The notes below the pieces were generated by a model, which was not told the DNA's origin, ran no database searches, and saw nothing but the letters and a program-made list of their open reading frames with translations. Shown one piece after another: positions 35,809-44,061 of a DNA stretch of 64,000 nt (the stretch's first letter is position 1; the number at the start of each line of letters is the position of its first letter). Source of the stretch: Aureisphaera sp963669405 (GTDB lineage: Bacteria; Bacteroidota; Bacteroidia; Flavobacteriales; Flavobacteriaceae); assembly GCA_963669405.2 (NCBI GenBank), contig CAXXHF010000002.1, forward strand, positions 1,302,001 through 1,366,000, given 5' to 3'. The position numbers and the translations under genes are program-made.

Positions 35809-37227
35809 TTATTTGATCTCGAAAATAATAGGCAGTGCATATTCTACTCCAACCTTTTTCCCTTGATGCTCTCCAGGAGTCATTTTTGGTAATTTTTTTG
35901 CCACTCTAACTGCCTCATCAATAAGTGCCTGATCATGTGCCTTGGCCTTTACATTAACGATGTTCCCTTCACGGTTTATCTTAAAATGTACCATGATTCG
36001 TTGTCTTCCTGAAAGATCCGAGCCACCCACTTTATGATTAAACTCATTAATTATAAATTGAGTAATCTTCTGGGTAAAACATTTTTTGCTTTCCTTTTCA
36101 CTTAAGCCTTCGCAACCAGGATATACAGGAACTTTTTCAATAACTCCAAAAGGAATACCTACTTTATCTTTTACTTCTTGGAATTCTTTGGTGTGAAGTC
36201 CTTCTGGATTGGTAAGAACATACAATACCTTAAGAGCTTCCTCTTCTTCTTTTGTCATTTCTCCTTTGGCAGCAATAGACTCCTTGAGTTCAGCAATTTT
36301 TTGCAATATCTCACTATCTGTCTGTGAAGTTAGGTCGGCACTATTCACTCCCTGTCCTTGTGCCGAAGCATCCTGTGTACAGGAGGTATAAAACAACATT
36401 CCTCCCAATAAAGGAAGTATTAATAAGTACTTCAATTGAAGGATTCTTTTAGATTTCGATTTTTGTAACATAACGATTCGATTTTTGATTAATGAATTAT
36501 TAAAAAATGTATTGATGAATGAAATTTTTTCGGTCTGAAAAACCTCGGACAATAGGCTTTGGTAGTACTCTTTTTTACTTTGCTTTTTTGCAACTATGGA
36601 ATCTGCAATATACTCCTGGAGCAAAACCATTCTTTTTTGATAGATATATATAAGAGGGTTGAACCAAAAAAGGATGCGAAGCCCTTCAAAAAACACCAAG
36701 TCCCATGTATGTCTTTGAGAAACATGTACTTCTTCGTGTAACAAAATGCTTTGTTGCTGCTTGGTTGATAATTGATCTCCTAAAAAAATAGTTTTTAAAA
36801 ATGTAAAGGCTGCATTGCTCTTGGGTAACTTTACTACCGTAAGGGAACCTATTTCTGAAGTATTTCCTTTACGCTTTAACTTGAATATTTTAAAGAGTTT
36901 GTAACTAGAAAAAACCAAGCTAATAACTACTCCAAACATCCAAAGGTTTTTAAAAGTCATCCAATTACTTTCTATATATCCTTGTGCGGCTGCAACTGTA
37001 TCTGCTTTGTCACCAATTACTACTGCTGGCAATTGTACTACAAAGCTATCGGGAATACTCTCCCTTATAGCAGCAATCTGTATAAATGGAATGATTAAGC
37101 TCAACAAAGGAGTGACCAATAAATAAGCGCGATTGGCATTAAAAAAGGTCTCTTTTTTTAAAAAAAGGTCATAAACTATCAAAAACAAAAGCTGAAAAGC
37201 TAGGGTCTGTATAATATAATGTATCAT
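35809..37227 (-). CDS. M56 (BlaR1-like) metallopeptidase with C-terminal TonB-like domain
   Basis: The 472-residue protein has N-terminal membrane helices (about 5-20, 35-55 and 95-112), a gluzincin motif LLHEEVHVSQRHTWD (about 180) with the third ligand likely in LLQEYIADS, a fourth helix at about 265-285, and a C-terminal TonB-like domain ending KKVGVEYALPIIFEIK. BlaR1/MecR1 sensors cleave BlaI-type repressors after signal binding; the flavobacterial form carries a TonB-like domain in place of a penicillin-binding sensor. It overlaps the BlaI gene by 4 bp. Confidence 0.9.
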   Translation of the reverse strand: MIHYIIQTLAFQLLFLIVYDLFLKKETFFNANRAYLLVTPLLSLIIPFIQIAAIRESIPDSFVVQLPAVVIGDKADTVAAAQGYIESNWMTFKNLWMFGVVISLVFSSYKLFKIFKLKRKGNTSEIGSLTVVKLPKSNAAFTFLKTIFLGDQLSTKQQQSILLHEEVHVSQRHTWDLVFFEGLRILFWFNPLIYIYQKRMVLLQEYIADSIVAKKQSKKEYYQSLLSEVFQTEKISFINTFFNNSLIKNRIVMLQKSKSKRILQLKYLLILPLLGGMLFYTSCTQDASAQGQGVNSADLTSQTDSEILQKIAELKESIAAKGEMTKEEEEALKVLYVLTNPEGLHTKEFQEVKDKVGIPFGVIEKVPVYPGCEGLSEKESKKCFTQKITQFIINEFNHKVGGSDLSGRQRIMVHFKINREGNIVNVKAKAHDQALIDEAVRVAKKLPKMTPGEHQGKKVGVEYALPIIFEIK

Positions 37228-37586
37228 TTTTTCTCTTTATTTATTTCTTTCATAATTCCTTCCAGCTCCTGGATACTAATGTCGTTTTTCTTCATAAAAA
37301 AGGAAACCATGCTTTTAAAGGAGCCTTGAAAGTATCCGTCTACCAATTTGTTCATAGATTCATGGCTATAATCCGTTTTTTGTACTAAAGGAAAATAAAT
37401 ATGCCCCCTACCTTCCTTTCGGTAGCCTACAAAATCTTTACTCTCAAGGATACGGATAATCGTAGAAACCGTATTATAAGCGGGTTTGGGGTCAGGCAAG
37501 CAATCTATGACGGCTGCTACATTTCCCTCTTTCAAATCCCAAAGGATCTGCATAATATCTTCTTCTGCTTTAGTAAGTTGTTTCAT
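37224..37586 (-). CDS. BlaI/MecI/CopY family transcriptional repressor
   Basis: The 120-residue winged-helix protein starts LTKAEEDIMQILWDLKEG and includes the PKPAYNTVSTIIRILESKDFVGYRKEGRGH region typical of BlaI, split over about 30 residues. It is followed by its M56 partner, and two palindromes lie just upstream of its start. Confidence 0.94.
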   Translation of the reverse strand: MKQLTKAEEDIMQILWDLKEGNVAAVIDCLPDPKPAYNTVSTIIRILESKDFVGYRKEGRGHIYFPLVQKTDYSHESMNKLVDGYFQGSFKSMVSFFMKKNDISIQELEGIMKEINKEKK

Positions 37587-37613
37587 AGTATACTGAATTT
37601 CGTTTTCAAATAT

Positions 37614-37647
37614 AACTAAATTTTTAGTTTAAACTAATTTCTTAGTT
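37614..37647 (-). promoter_or_regulatory. double palindromic operator upstream of blaI-like gene
   Basis: Two tandem inverted repeats, AACTAAAT.TTTTAGTT (37614-37629) and AACTAA....TTAGTT (37632-37647), are centred 18 bp apart, 28 bases upstream of the repressor start. The spacing and position fit autoregulation by a BlaI-type dimer. The DUF456 gene diverges 47 bases away and might be affected. Confidence 0.6.
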
Positions 37648-37693
37648 AAAAAATTGTAACATCCCCCATTTATTTGCGTCTTACTGTCCGGTT

Positions 37694-38203
37694 ATGGATT
37701 TACTTTTTGTCTTCTTTGGACTTATATTAATGTTGGTAGGAATTGCCGGTAGCATACTGCCAATTATTCCGGGGACTCCCATTTCTTGGTTAGGACTTAT
37801 TGTGTTGTACTTATCTCCTTCCTTAGAGTTTGATTGGCTATTCATTGCCATTACGGGAGTCGTAGCAATTGCCATTTATATTATGGATTACCTTATTCCT
37901 GCTATGGGAACCAAAAAGTTTGGGGGTAGTCGTGCTGGGGTTTGGGGCACCACTATAGGTTTACTTGTTGGAATCTTTGCTCCTATTCCCTTTGGAATCC
38001 TCATAGGTCCTTTTGTAGGGGCTTTATTAGGGGAGTTAATTTTTAATGAAACCGAAGGCCCCAAGGCATTTAAAGCAGCATTAGGCTCTTTTATTGGTTT
38101 TTTGGCCTCCACGTTTATGAAGTTCTTCGCAACCTGTGTTTATCTGGGTATGTTTGTTTATCATCTTGTAAAAAACTGGCACCTACTGGATTTTCCCTTC
38201 TAA
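37694..38203 (+). CDS. DUF456 integral membrane protein
   Basis: The 169-residue protein has four hydrophobic segments and the family's glycine-rich GSRAGVWGTTIGLLVG and FGILIGPFVGALLGEL stretches. It has no known function. It starts 107 bases from the divergent BlaI-like gene and converges on the LytS-type gene. Confidence 0.9.
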   Translation: MDLLFVFFGLILMLVGIAGSILPIIPGTPISWLGLIVLYLSPSLEFDWLFIAITGVVAIAIYIMDYLIPAMGTKKFGGSRAGVWGTTIGLLVGIFAPIPFGILIGPFVGALLGELIFNETEGPKAFKAALGSFIGFLASTFMKFFATCVYLGMFVYHLVKNWHLLDFPF

Positions 38204-38223
38204 AAAGAAAACCTGCCGAATAA

Positions 38224-39303
38224 TCATTGAATCGGAATCTCAATCACTGTCTGAACTCCATCCCCATTGCTTAAATTTTTCATTTCGAAAACGAAATTAC
38301 CTTGATACAAAGTATCCAATCGGGTAATGATATTACTTAATCCAATGCCTAAATTATCTTTATTCTTAGACAGAGATTTTCCATCATTTGTAATTTGCAC
38401 TAACAACTTTTCTTCTCTTTTGTTTACCGTTATAGTAATCTCTAGATTATCATGATCATAAGAAAAGCCATGCTTTAAGGAGTTCTCAACAATAGGTTGC
38501 AATAATAAAGGGGGTACCATATAGCTTTTAACTTCGTTAGCTACTTCTGTGTTAATTACAAGTTTGCTATCATAACGAATTCGCTCAATCTCCAAATACT
38601 TCTGAAGAAGCTGCAGTTCTTCTTCCAACGTAATAAACTTGGTATCGCTCAACTGAAGGGTTGCCCTAAGCATATCACTTAAATCTGCAATACTATCTTG
38701 GGCCTTTTCTGGGCTATGATCTACCAAAGATGCAATATCATTAAGTGCATTGAATAAGAAATGAGGTTGTAGTTGACTCTGTAAAGAACGAATTTTAGAA
38801 TCTAACAATTGGGTTTTCAATTGAGACTCCTGAAGTTCATATTCTTTTTTCCCTTTAAAATAATAATAGGCATATACAATCGCAACCGAACAGAAATATA
38901 GAAAGAAATTGTAATCGACTCCCATAATGGCTCTAGGATACACGTAATCCCATGTTAAAGGATCATTGAGCCCATGAACCCAATTGCTATAAACTACCTG
39001 GCTAGACACTGAATAAAATGTAAGGCCCATTCCAAAGAGTCCGTGAAGCAGCAATCCCATCCATTCAGAAATCCAATTTTTTTCCAATAGGTATCGCACT
39101 ATCAATAGGGCCAAAAACACAAATACAAATTTTGAGCTATATCTAAAAACTGTATTGCTAATAAGGCCTCCCCAGCTATATGTTTGCAATGCAATTCCTT
39201 GCCATTTTGCCAAAATTCCACTAAAAGCAGAAAGCAAAAAAGCCACAGAATAGAAAAGTAATAAGTATTTTATAAGAACTTTATCTAATATCTTGGCGCG
39301 CAT
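38224..39303 (-). CDS. LytS-type sensor histidine kinase
   Basis: The 359-residue protein has four or five N-terminal membrane segments, a short coiled coil (KEYELQESQLKTQ), the His_kinase motif LQPHFLFNALNDIASLV with the phosphorylatable His (about residue 180), and a HATPase_c region with PIVENSLKHGF (N box) and GIGLSNIITRL. It pairs with the LytTR regulator three bases upstream. Confidence 0.92.
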   Translation of the reverse strand: MRAKILDKVLIKYLLLFYSVAFLLSAFSGILAKWQGIALQTYSWGGLISNTVFRYSSKFVFVFLALLIVRYLLEKNWISEWMGLLLHGLFGMGLTFYSVSSQVVYSNWVHGLNDPLTWDYVYPRAIMGVDYNFFLYFCSVAIVYAYYYFKGKKEYELQESQLKTQLLDSKIRSLQSQLQPHFLFNALNDIASLVDHSPEKAQDSIADLSDMLRATLQLSDTKFITLEEELQLLQKYLEIERIRYDSKLVINTEVANEVKSYMVPPLLLQPIVENSLKHGFSYDHDNLEITITVNKREEKLLVQITNDGKSLSKNKDNLGIGLSNIITRLDTLYQGNFVFEMKNLSNGDGVQTVIEIPIQ

Positions 39304-39306
39304 AAA

Positions 39307-40110
39307 CTATTTTATTCCCATTTGTTTTAAAAACGAATTTTTATGTGTTTTTGAAAGTGAAAAAGGGCTGTGATCTGTCATAACAATACTAAAATCTCCC
39401 AAGCCTTCACTTATGACTTCCTTAATGAAATTTCTATTTACAATAGCAGATCGATTCACTCTAGAAAATGACTTCGGGTTTAGTTTTTGTGATAATTCGG
39501 TCATTGAAATGCGATGCAAATGTTTATCTCCCGCTATGGTATATATCTCAGCATAATACCCTGACGCTTTTATATATTGAATAGTCTTAGTCTCCACAAA
39601 GATGTACTTCCTGTTAGTCTTCATAACAATCTTCTCCAAATATCCCTGTTGTTGGTCTACTAATGTATTCTTACTCGCTGCGATATACTTCATAAGGTGT
39701 TCCACCTTTTCCTGAAAACCTTCTTTTTGAGCCAATTGCAACTGATGCACACCTCGCTCCAAGGCTTCCATAAATCGTACTTTTTTATAGGGTTTCAATA
39801 AAAAGTCCAAAGCTTGCACTTCAAAAGCCTGTACCGCAAACGAATCAAAAGCAGTAACAAAAATAATAACGGGTATTTGTTCCTTCGGAATTTTATGAAG
39901 TACTTCAAAACCTGTCATATCTGTCATTTTAATATCCAAAAAAACAAGATCGGGAGATTCCTTCAGTATACCTTCAATGGTTTGTTTGCCATTAGAAGCC
40001 TGATAAATAGTTATTGGGAACGATACTTCTTCCAGAAAAGTCACAATACGTTTTCTGGCCAATGCCTCATCATCGGCAATAAGTATCTTTATGGGTAATG
40101 TCTCTTCCAA
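39307..40110 (-). CDS. LytTR family response regulator
   Basis: The 267-residue protein has a receiver domain with ILIADDEALARKR, the phospho-acceptor Asp in LVFLDIKMTDMTG (about 58) and conserved Lys in LLKPYKK (about 108), then a linker and a LytTR DNA-binding domain (about 165-265, RVNRSAIVNRNFI). It forms a two-component system with the adjacent kinase. No target is evident in the window. Confidence 0.93.
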   Translation of the reverse strand: MEETLPIKILIADDEALARKRIVTFLEEVSFPITIYQASNGKQTIEGILKESPDLVFLDIKMTDMTGFEVLHKIPKEQIPVIIFVTAFDSFAVQAFEVQALDFLLKPYKKVRFMEALERGVHQLQLAQKEGFQEKVEHLMKYIAASKNTLVDQQQGYLEKIVMKTNRKYIFVETKTIQYIKASGYYAEIYTIAGDKHLHRISMTELSQKLNPKSFSRVNRSAIVNRNFIKEVISEGLGDFSIVMTDHSPFSLSKTHKNSFLKQMGIK

Positions 40111-40315
40111 GGATAAATAGAATGCTATGTTACTGAAATGTTCTTCAAGGTACCAAAAATTGATCGGAGTGAATCAATTTTGGATGTCAACTGTCATGTA
40201 TTTGAAGTGTAAAAAAGTAACACTGTTTTAATCTACATCAATTATTAAATACCTCATATCATTTTTAAAAAAGCCATGCTGCTTTTTGTCCATTTTCGTA
40301 TTAAAATTAAATGAT

Positions 40316-42073
40316 ATGAACATCAAAATAACCTTTAGCATTACAACTATTGCATTGATTTTAAATTCAATACTATTTGCGCAATCTTTTCAGGAAACTA
40401 CTTTTCAAGATATTACTACCACGCCTTCTGCTTCTAGAAGTGCCAATTTTATTGATGTAAATGGTGATGGCTGGGATGATATCTTCATTACCAACGGACC
40501 CTTTTCGGGGCAGGATAACATGCTGTATATCAATAACCAAAATAACACCTTTACTACCATTACCACAGACGATATTGTAAGTGATAACGATCGCTCAGAC
40601 GGAGCTAGTTTTGCTGATGCGGATAATGACGGAGACTTAGATGCTTTTGTAGTTACTTTTGGTGCCAATGGAGTAGGGAAGAAAAATTATTTTTACAGAA
40701 ACAATGGTGACAATTCTTTTACCTATGAACCTGGAATTGCCATGGGCATTCCACTCACCTACTCAGAAATGGCTACTTGGATTGATGCCAATAACGATCA
40801 GAACCTAGATCTATATTTTACCAACAGCGTAGGAAGCCTTCAGAACATGTATTTTGAAAATCAAGGGGATGGTAGTTTTCAACAGGTGACTTCCTTATCC
40901 ATTACCAACGAGGCGCTCCCTTCACGCTCTATAGATTGGATTGATTATGATGGGGATGGAGATTGTGATCTTTTTGTAACAAACGAAGAAGGGCAAACCA
41001 ATTCACTTTTCAGAAATGATGGTCCTGATAATTTTACGGAAATTAGCGATTCTGCCATTACATTAAGCTTTAGAAACTCTGCAGGAAGCTCTTGGGCTGA
41101 TATCGATAATGATGGGGATTTTGATCTTTTTGTGGCCAATTATGGAAATTCGGGGCAAGCCAATCAACTTTATATTAATGAAAATGGAACATTTACAGAA
41201 GATACTGGCTCAGTCATTGCTACTCCAATAACAAACTCTTTTGGTTCATCATTTGCCGATGTAGACAATGATGGAGACTTGGATTTATTTGTATGCAATG
41301 CGTTCCTTTCTGGGCAAAACACCAATTTTCTGTATATGAATGATGGAAATGGCAGCTTTACCTTAGATACAACCAGTAGTTTGGCCAATCAACAAGGATG
41401 GACTTTTGGTTGCGCATTTGGCGATTACGACAATGATGGTTGGTTAGATGCTTTATTGGCCAATACACAGGGTGAAAATCAGACCAATTCATTATATCGG
41501 AATACAGGGAGTGGAAACAACTGGGTAAAACTAGATTGCCAAGGAATGGATTCAAACTTCTCGGCTGTTGGGGCCATTGTAAAAGTATTGGCAAACATTG
41601 ATGGAACCGACGTATGGCAAACACGAAAAATAGCAGCTTCATCTGGGTATTGTAGTCAAAATAGTTATACCGTTCATTTTGGACTTGGTAATGCTACATC
41701 AATAGAAGACGTACTTGTAGAATGGCCTGCTGGAACTACCGAAAGGTTTGATGGAATAACAATAAATGAAACCCATGATATTATTGAAGGAGACGGAGAT
41801 TTGGGAAATGAAGAAAGCACTACCATACCATTTTCTATCTACCCCAATCCAACTTCAGAAAAACTGAACATTCGGCTTGAAAGTCCTTTGAATGTAGACG
41901 TCAAAATTGCAATGTACGCTTCTAACGGGCAAAAAATTGTTAGTGAAGCCTATCAACAGGAAAGTGGAAACTCTTGGGAAATGAATGTAGCATCATTATC
42001 AGAAGGAATCTATTTTATAGAGCTTTTCAGTAAAAACAAGACGATGGGAATAGTTCAGTTTATCAAAAAATAG
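40316..42073 (+). CDS. FG-GAP/VCBS-repeat, CRTAC-like secreted protein with T9SS type A sorting domain
   Basis: From ATG 40316 the protein is about 585 residues, with a signal peptide (MNIKITFSITTIALILNSILFAQ). At least six repeats with calcium-loop patterns of the DVNGDGWDD, DADNDGDLD and DIDNDGDFD type fill residues about 30-390. An ASPIC/UnbV domain follows (GAIVKV...VEWPAGTTE), and the last 80 residues are a type A sorting domain (FSIYPNPTSEKLNI...GIYFIELFS). It should be exported by the type IX system and attached to the surface. The ligand is unknown. An earlier in-frame start at 40286 is less likely. Confidence 0.92.
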   Translation: MNIKITFSITTIALILNSILFAQSFQETTFQDITTTPSASRSANFIDVNGDGWDDIFITNGPFSGQDNMLYINNQNNTFTTITTDDIVSDNDRSDGASFADADNDGDLDAFVVTFGANGVGKKNYFYRNNGDNSFTYEPGIAMGIPLTYSEMATWIDANNDQNLDLYFTNSVGSLQNMYFENQGDGSFQQVTSLSITNEALPSRSIDWIDYDGDGDCDLFVTNEEGQTNSLFRNDGPDNFTEISDSAITLSFRNSAGSSWADIDNDGDFDLFVANYGNSGQANQLYINENGTFTEDTGSVIATPITNSFGSSFADVDNDGDLDLFVCNAFLSGQNTNFLYMNDGNGSFTLDTTSSLANQQGWTFGCAFGDYDNDGWLDALLANTQGENQTNSLYRNTGSGNNWVKLDCQGMDSNFSAVGAIVKVLANIDGTDVWQTRKIAASSGYCSQNSYTVHFGLGNATSIEDVLVEWPAGTTERFDGITINETHDIIEGDGDLGNEESTTIPFSIYPNPTSEKLNIRLESPLNVDVKIAMYASNGQKIVSEAYQQESGNSWEMNVASLSEGIYFIELFSKNKTMGIVQFIKK

Positions 42074-42076
42074 ACC

Positions 42077-42634
42077 TTATATCCATACTGTTTTTTCAGA
42101 AATGGGTGACTTACGAACCCCTTCGGGAAGTTCACCGTCATATTTGCCCATATAGAAAAACCCAAGACATTTTTCGCCTTCTGCCAAGGTAATATGCTTC
42201 CCAATATGATCTTTTAGGCTTGGTGAGCTCCAATAGCATCCAATATGCAGGGAACGAGCCCCAAGCCACATGTTTTGTACAGCCATGGCTGTGGAGGCGA
42301 TCTCCTCCCACTCTGGCACACTCTCTTTAGGATCACGTTGCATGCAAATAGCCATTACACAAGCAGACTGCAAAGGTTTATCAACAATTTTCTGAAACTT
42401 AACTTCGGAAACAACCTCTGTAATTTCACGATAGGTTTTTCCTAAAAATTCACTCAACCCTTTTCTGGAAGCTTCAGAATGAAATACTTTAAACCGCCAA
42501 GGTTCGGTTCGTCTATGAGTAGGCGCCCAGTTGGCTGCATCTAGTATCTTTTTTAGTTCATCTTCAGAAATAGGCACATGATTATACTGTACCGGAAATA
42601 CCGCTCTTCGGTTTGCAATTGTATCTAAAATCAT
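42077..42634 (-). CDS. nitroreductase family protein
   Basis: The 185-residue FMN-dependent nitroreductase fold protein has NRRAVFPVQYN at the start, then DAANWAPTHRRTEPWRF (flavin and substrate contacts), and LGARSLHIGCYWSSP late in the sequence. It resembles the YdjA/short nitroreductase group. The substrate is unknown. Its stop lies three bases from that of the convergent FG-GAP gene. Confidence 0.93.
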   Translation of the reverse strand: MILDTIANRRAVFPVQYNHVPISEDELKKILDAANWAPTHRRTEPWRFKVFHSEASRKGLSEFLGKTYREITEVVSEVKFQKIVDKPLQSACVMAICMQRDPKESVPEWEEIASTAMAVQNMWLGARSLHIGCYWSSPSLKDHIGKHITLAEGEKCLGFFYMGKYDGELPEGVRKSPISEKTVWI

Positions 42635-43018
42635 AAATGGAAAAATACTAAATCCTCCCTTAAATTAGGTAAGCATTTTAAGAAAGTATGCGCTATTCTT
42701 CAGCTAAAAAATAAAGCCTCCACAAGCAGATACTCGTGGAGGCAAAAAAACTAACCAATTTTTAAATATGAAAAAAAATCAATTATATGTCTTGTAATCA
42801 ATTCTTTATCGGGACAAAAATAACTACACTTTTGGGGAGTAAAAAATTTATGCATGCATAATAAATGGGTTTTCGTTGAATGACACAGACTTTTCTTTAA
42901 AAGGTTAATGAAACACAAAATCTTAAAATGCATTTTAACAAATGCCATCGAAAACCCACTAATTTTTCGTATCTTATTGGTGTTAATTAGTTAAAAATCA
43001 ACCTAAAAGATTTGAACC
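42635..43018. other. gene-free stretch with hairpin, palindromes and a decayed gene start
   Basis: An 8-bp stem GCCTCCAC/GTGGAGGC (42716-42723 and 42736-42743) is flanked by A-rich sequence on both sides. It is followed by a typical flavobacterial leader (CTAACCAATTTTTAAAT) and an ATG at 42768 whose frame stops after nine codons. Shifting frame by one in the A8 run extends it to MKKINYMSCNQFFIGTK and on to a TAA near 42861. A perfect 14-bp palindrome TTATGCATGCATAA lies at 42848-42861, and TGGGTTTTCG/CGAAAACCCA form an inverted pair at 42866-42875 and 42949-42958. I see no intact gene. Confidence 0.45.
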
Positions 43019-43468
43019 ATGAAAAGAATTAGTCTTGTTTCTGGTTGTCTTATTGCCTTACTAGTCCTCGGTTCGGCTACAAAAAACAACTCCCCACAAA
43101 ATGCAATTTCCCTAGAAGGCGTATGGGAACTCCAACATCAATTTATTTATGAGGAAAATGAAATACAGGATACCCTCTTTAACCTAGAAGGTTATAGACA
43201 GGTAAAAATGTACAGCAAGGGTAAAATTATGTGGACCCGTTTTAACCCTAAAGATAGTAACGAATGGTTTGGGTATGGAACTTATAAAATTGTAGATGGT
43301 TATTTGGAAGAACGTCTGGAATACGCGTCCAACGAAATGATGAAAATCGTGGATACAGTACAGGTTTTTCGTTTCGAGTTGGAATTAGGTGACAACACCT
43401 ACAGTCAGGTTTCGTTTGATGCTGATGGAAATCGTTATAATTCTGAAAATTATCAGCGTATTGAGTAG
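43019..43468 (+). CDS. secreted lipocalin-like protein of unknown function
   Basis: The 149-residue protein has a signal peptide (about 20 residues). The mature part begins with LEGVWELQHQFIY, a motif typical of small secreted 'lipocalin-like' beta-barrel proteins, and continues with alternating beta strands (GYRQVKMYSKGKIMWTRF, GYGTYKIVDGYLEERLEY). No catalytic motif is seen. Confidence 0.8.
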   Translation: MKRISLVSGCLIALLVLGSATKNNSPQNAISLEGVWELQHQFIYEENEIQDTLFNLEGYRQVKMYSKGKIMWTRFNPKDSNEWFGYGTYKIVDGYLEERLEYASNEMMKIVDTVQVFRFELELGDNTYSQVSFDADGNRYNSENYQRIE

Positions 43469-43499
43469 ATTATTTGTTTAGTTATTTCCTGAAGAATTA

Positions 43500-43874
43500 C
43501 TAATAACCACCGTCCCCGCTATTAGTAAAAAGAATAATCCCTACTACTGCAATAACTATCAAAGGAGAAAAGGTAACCATATTGGAAACGACCTTATCAT
43601 GCTCTTTGATATGAGCAATATTTTCAGGGTTTAAAACCACTTCACTAGATTGTGAATATCGCTTCGGCACTCCGCGGTATTCACCATTTATCAATGTAAT
43701 TTTCTCGAACTCAAGAGATTCTCCATTATCTCTAGTTATCACCTTGACCTTTTGCTGTCCATTTACAGCTTCATCCAAAGTAATGGATCCTTTATAGGCA
43801 GTACAACCTTGCATAAAAAACAATACAGCTAATAATAAGCTTGATAATCTAATGGGGAGATTCATGAACTTCAT
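43500..43874 (-). CDS. small lipoprotein with C-terminal membrane segment
   Basis: The 124-residue protein has a lipoprotein signal (LFFMQGC near residue 24), a short polar domain and a C-terminal hydrophobic segment (about 97-116, VTFSPLIVIAVVGIILF), then SGDGGY. The family is not recognised. Confidence 0.72.
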   Translation of the reverse strand: MKFMNLPIRLSSLLLAVLFFMQGCTAYKGSITLDEAVNGQQKVKVITRDNGESLEFEKITLINGEYRGVPKRYSQSSEVVLNPENIAHIKEHDKVVSNMVTFSPLIVIAVVGIILFTNSGDGGY

Positions 43875-44061
43875 GGCAGTAGGGTTAAAGATTTAGGTTC
43901 AATAAATATACTAATTAAGTTCAATAAGAATATCAAATCCATTTATCTGCCCCCTTTCTATTCCATAATAACACCTCAACTGAATACACTAAGTATCAAG
44001 CTATTGTTTGTTGAATCCATTTCTAAAATGTACCTTTAAAAAACACAACTTAATTCTCTGC

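Noticed and set aside
40316..42073. DNA repeat array in the FG-GAP gene
   Set aside because: The repetition is explained by protein-level calcium-loop repeats within a coding frame.
42751..42948. A 65-codon minus-strand frame as a gene
   Set aside because: It has no recognisable domain, overlaps palindromes and a decayed plus-strand start, and composition is that of AT-rich spacer.
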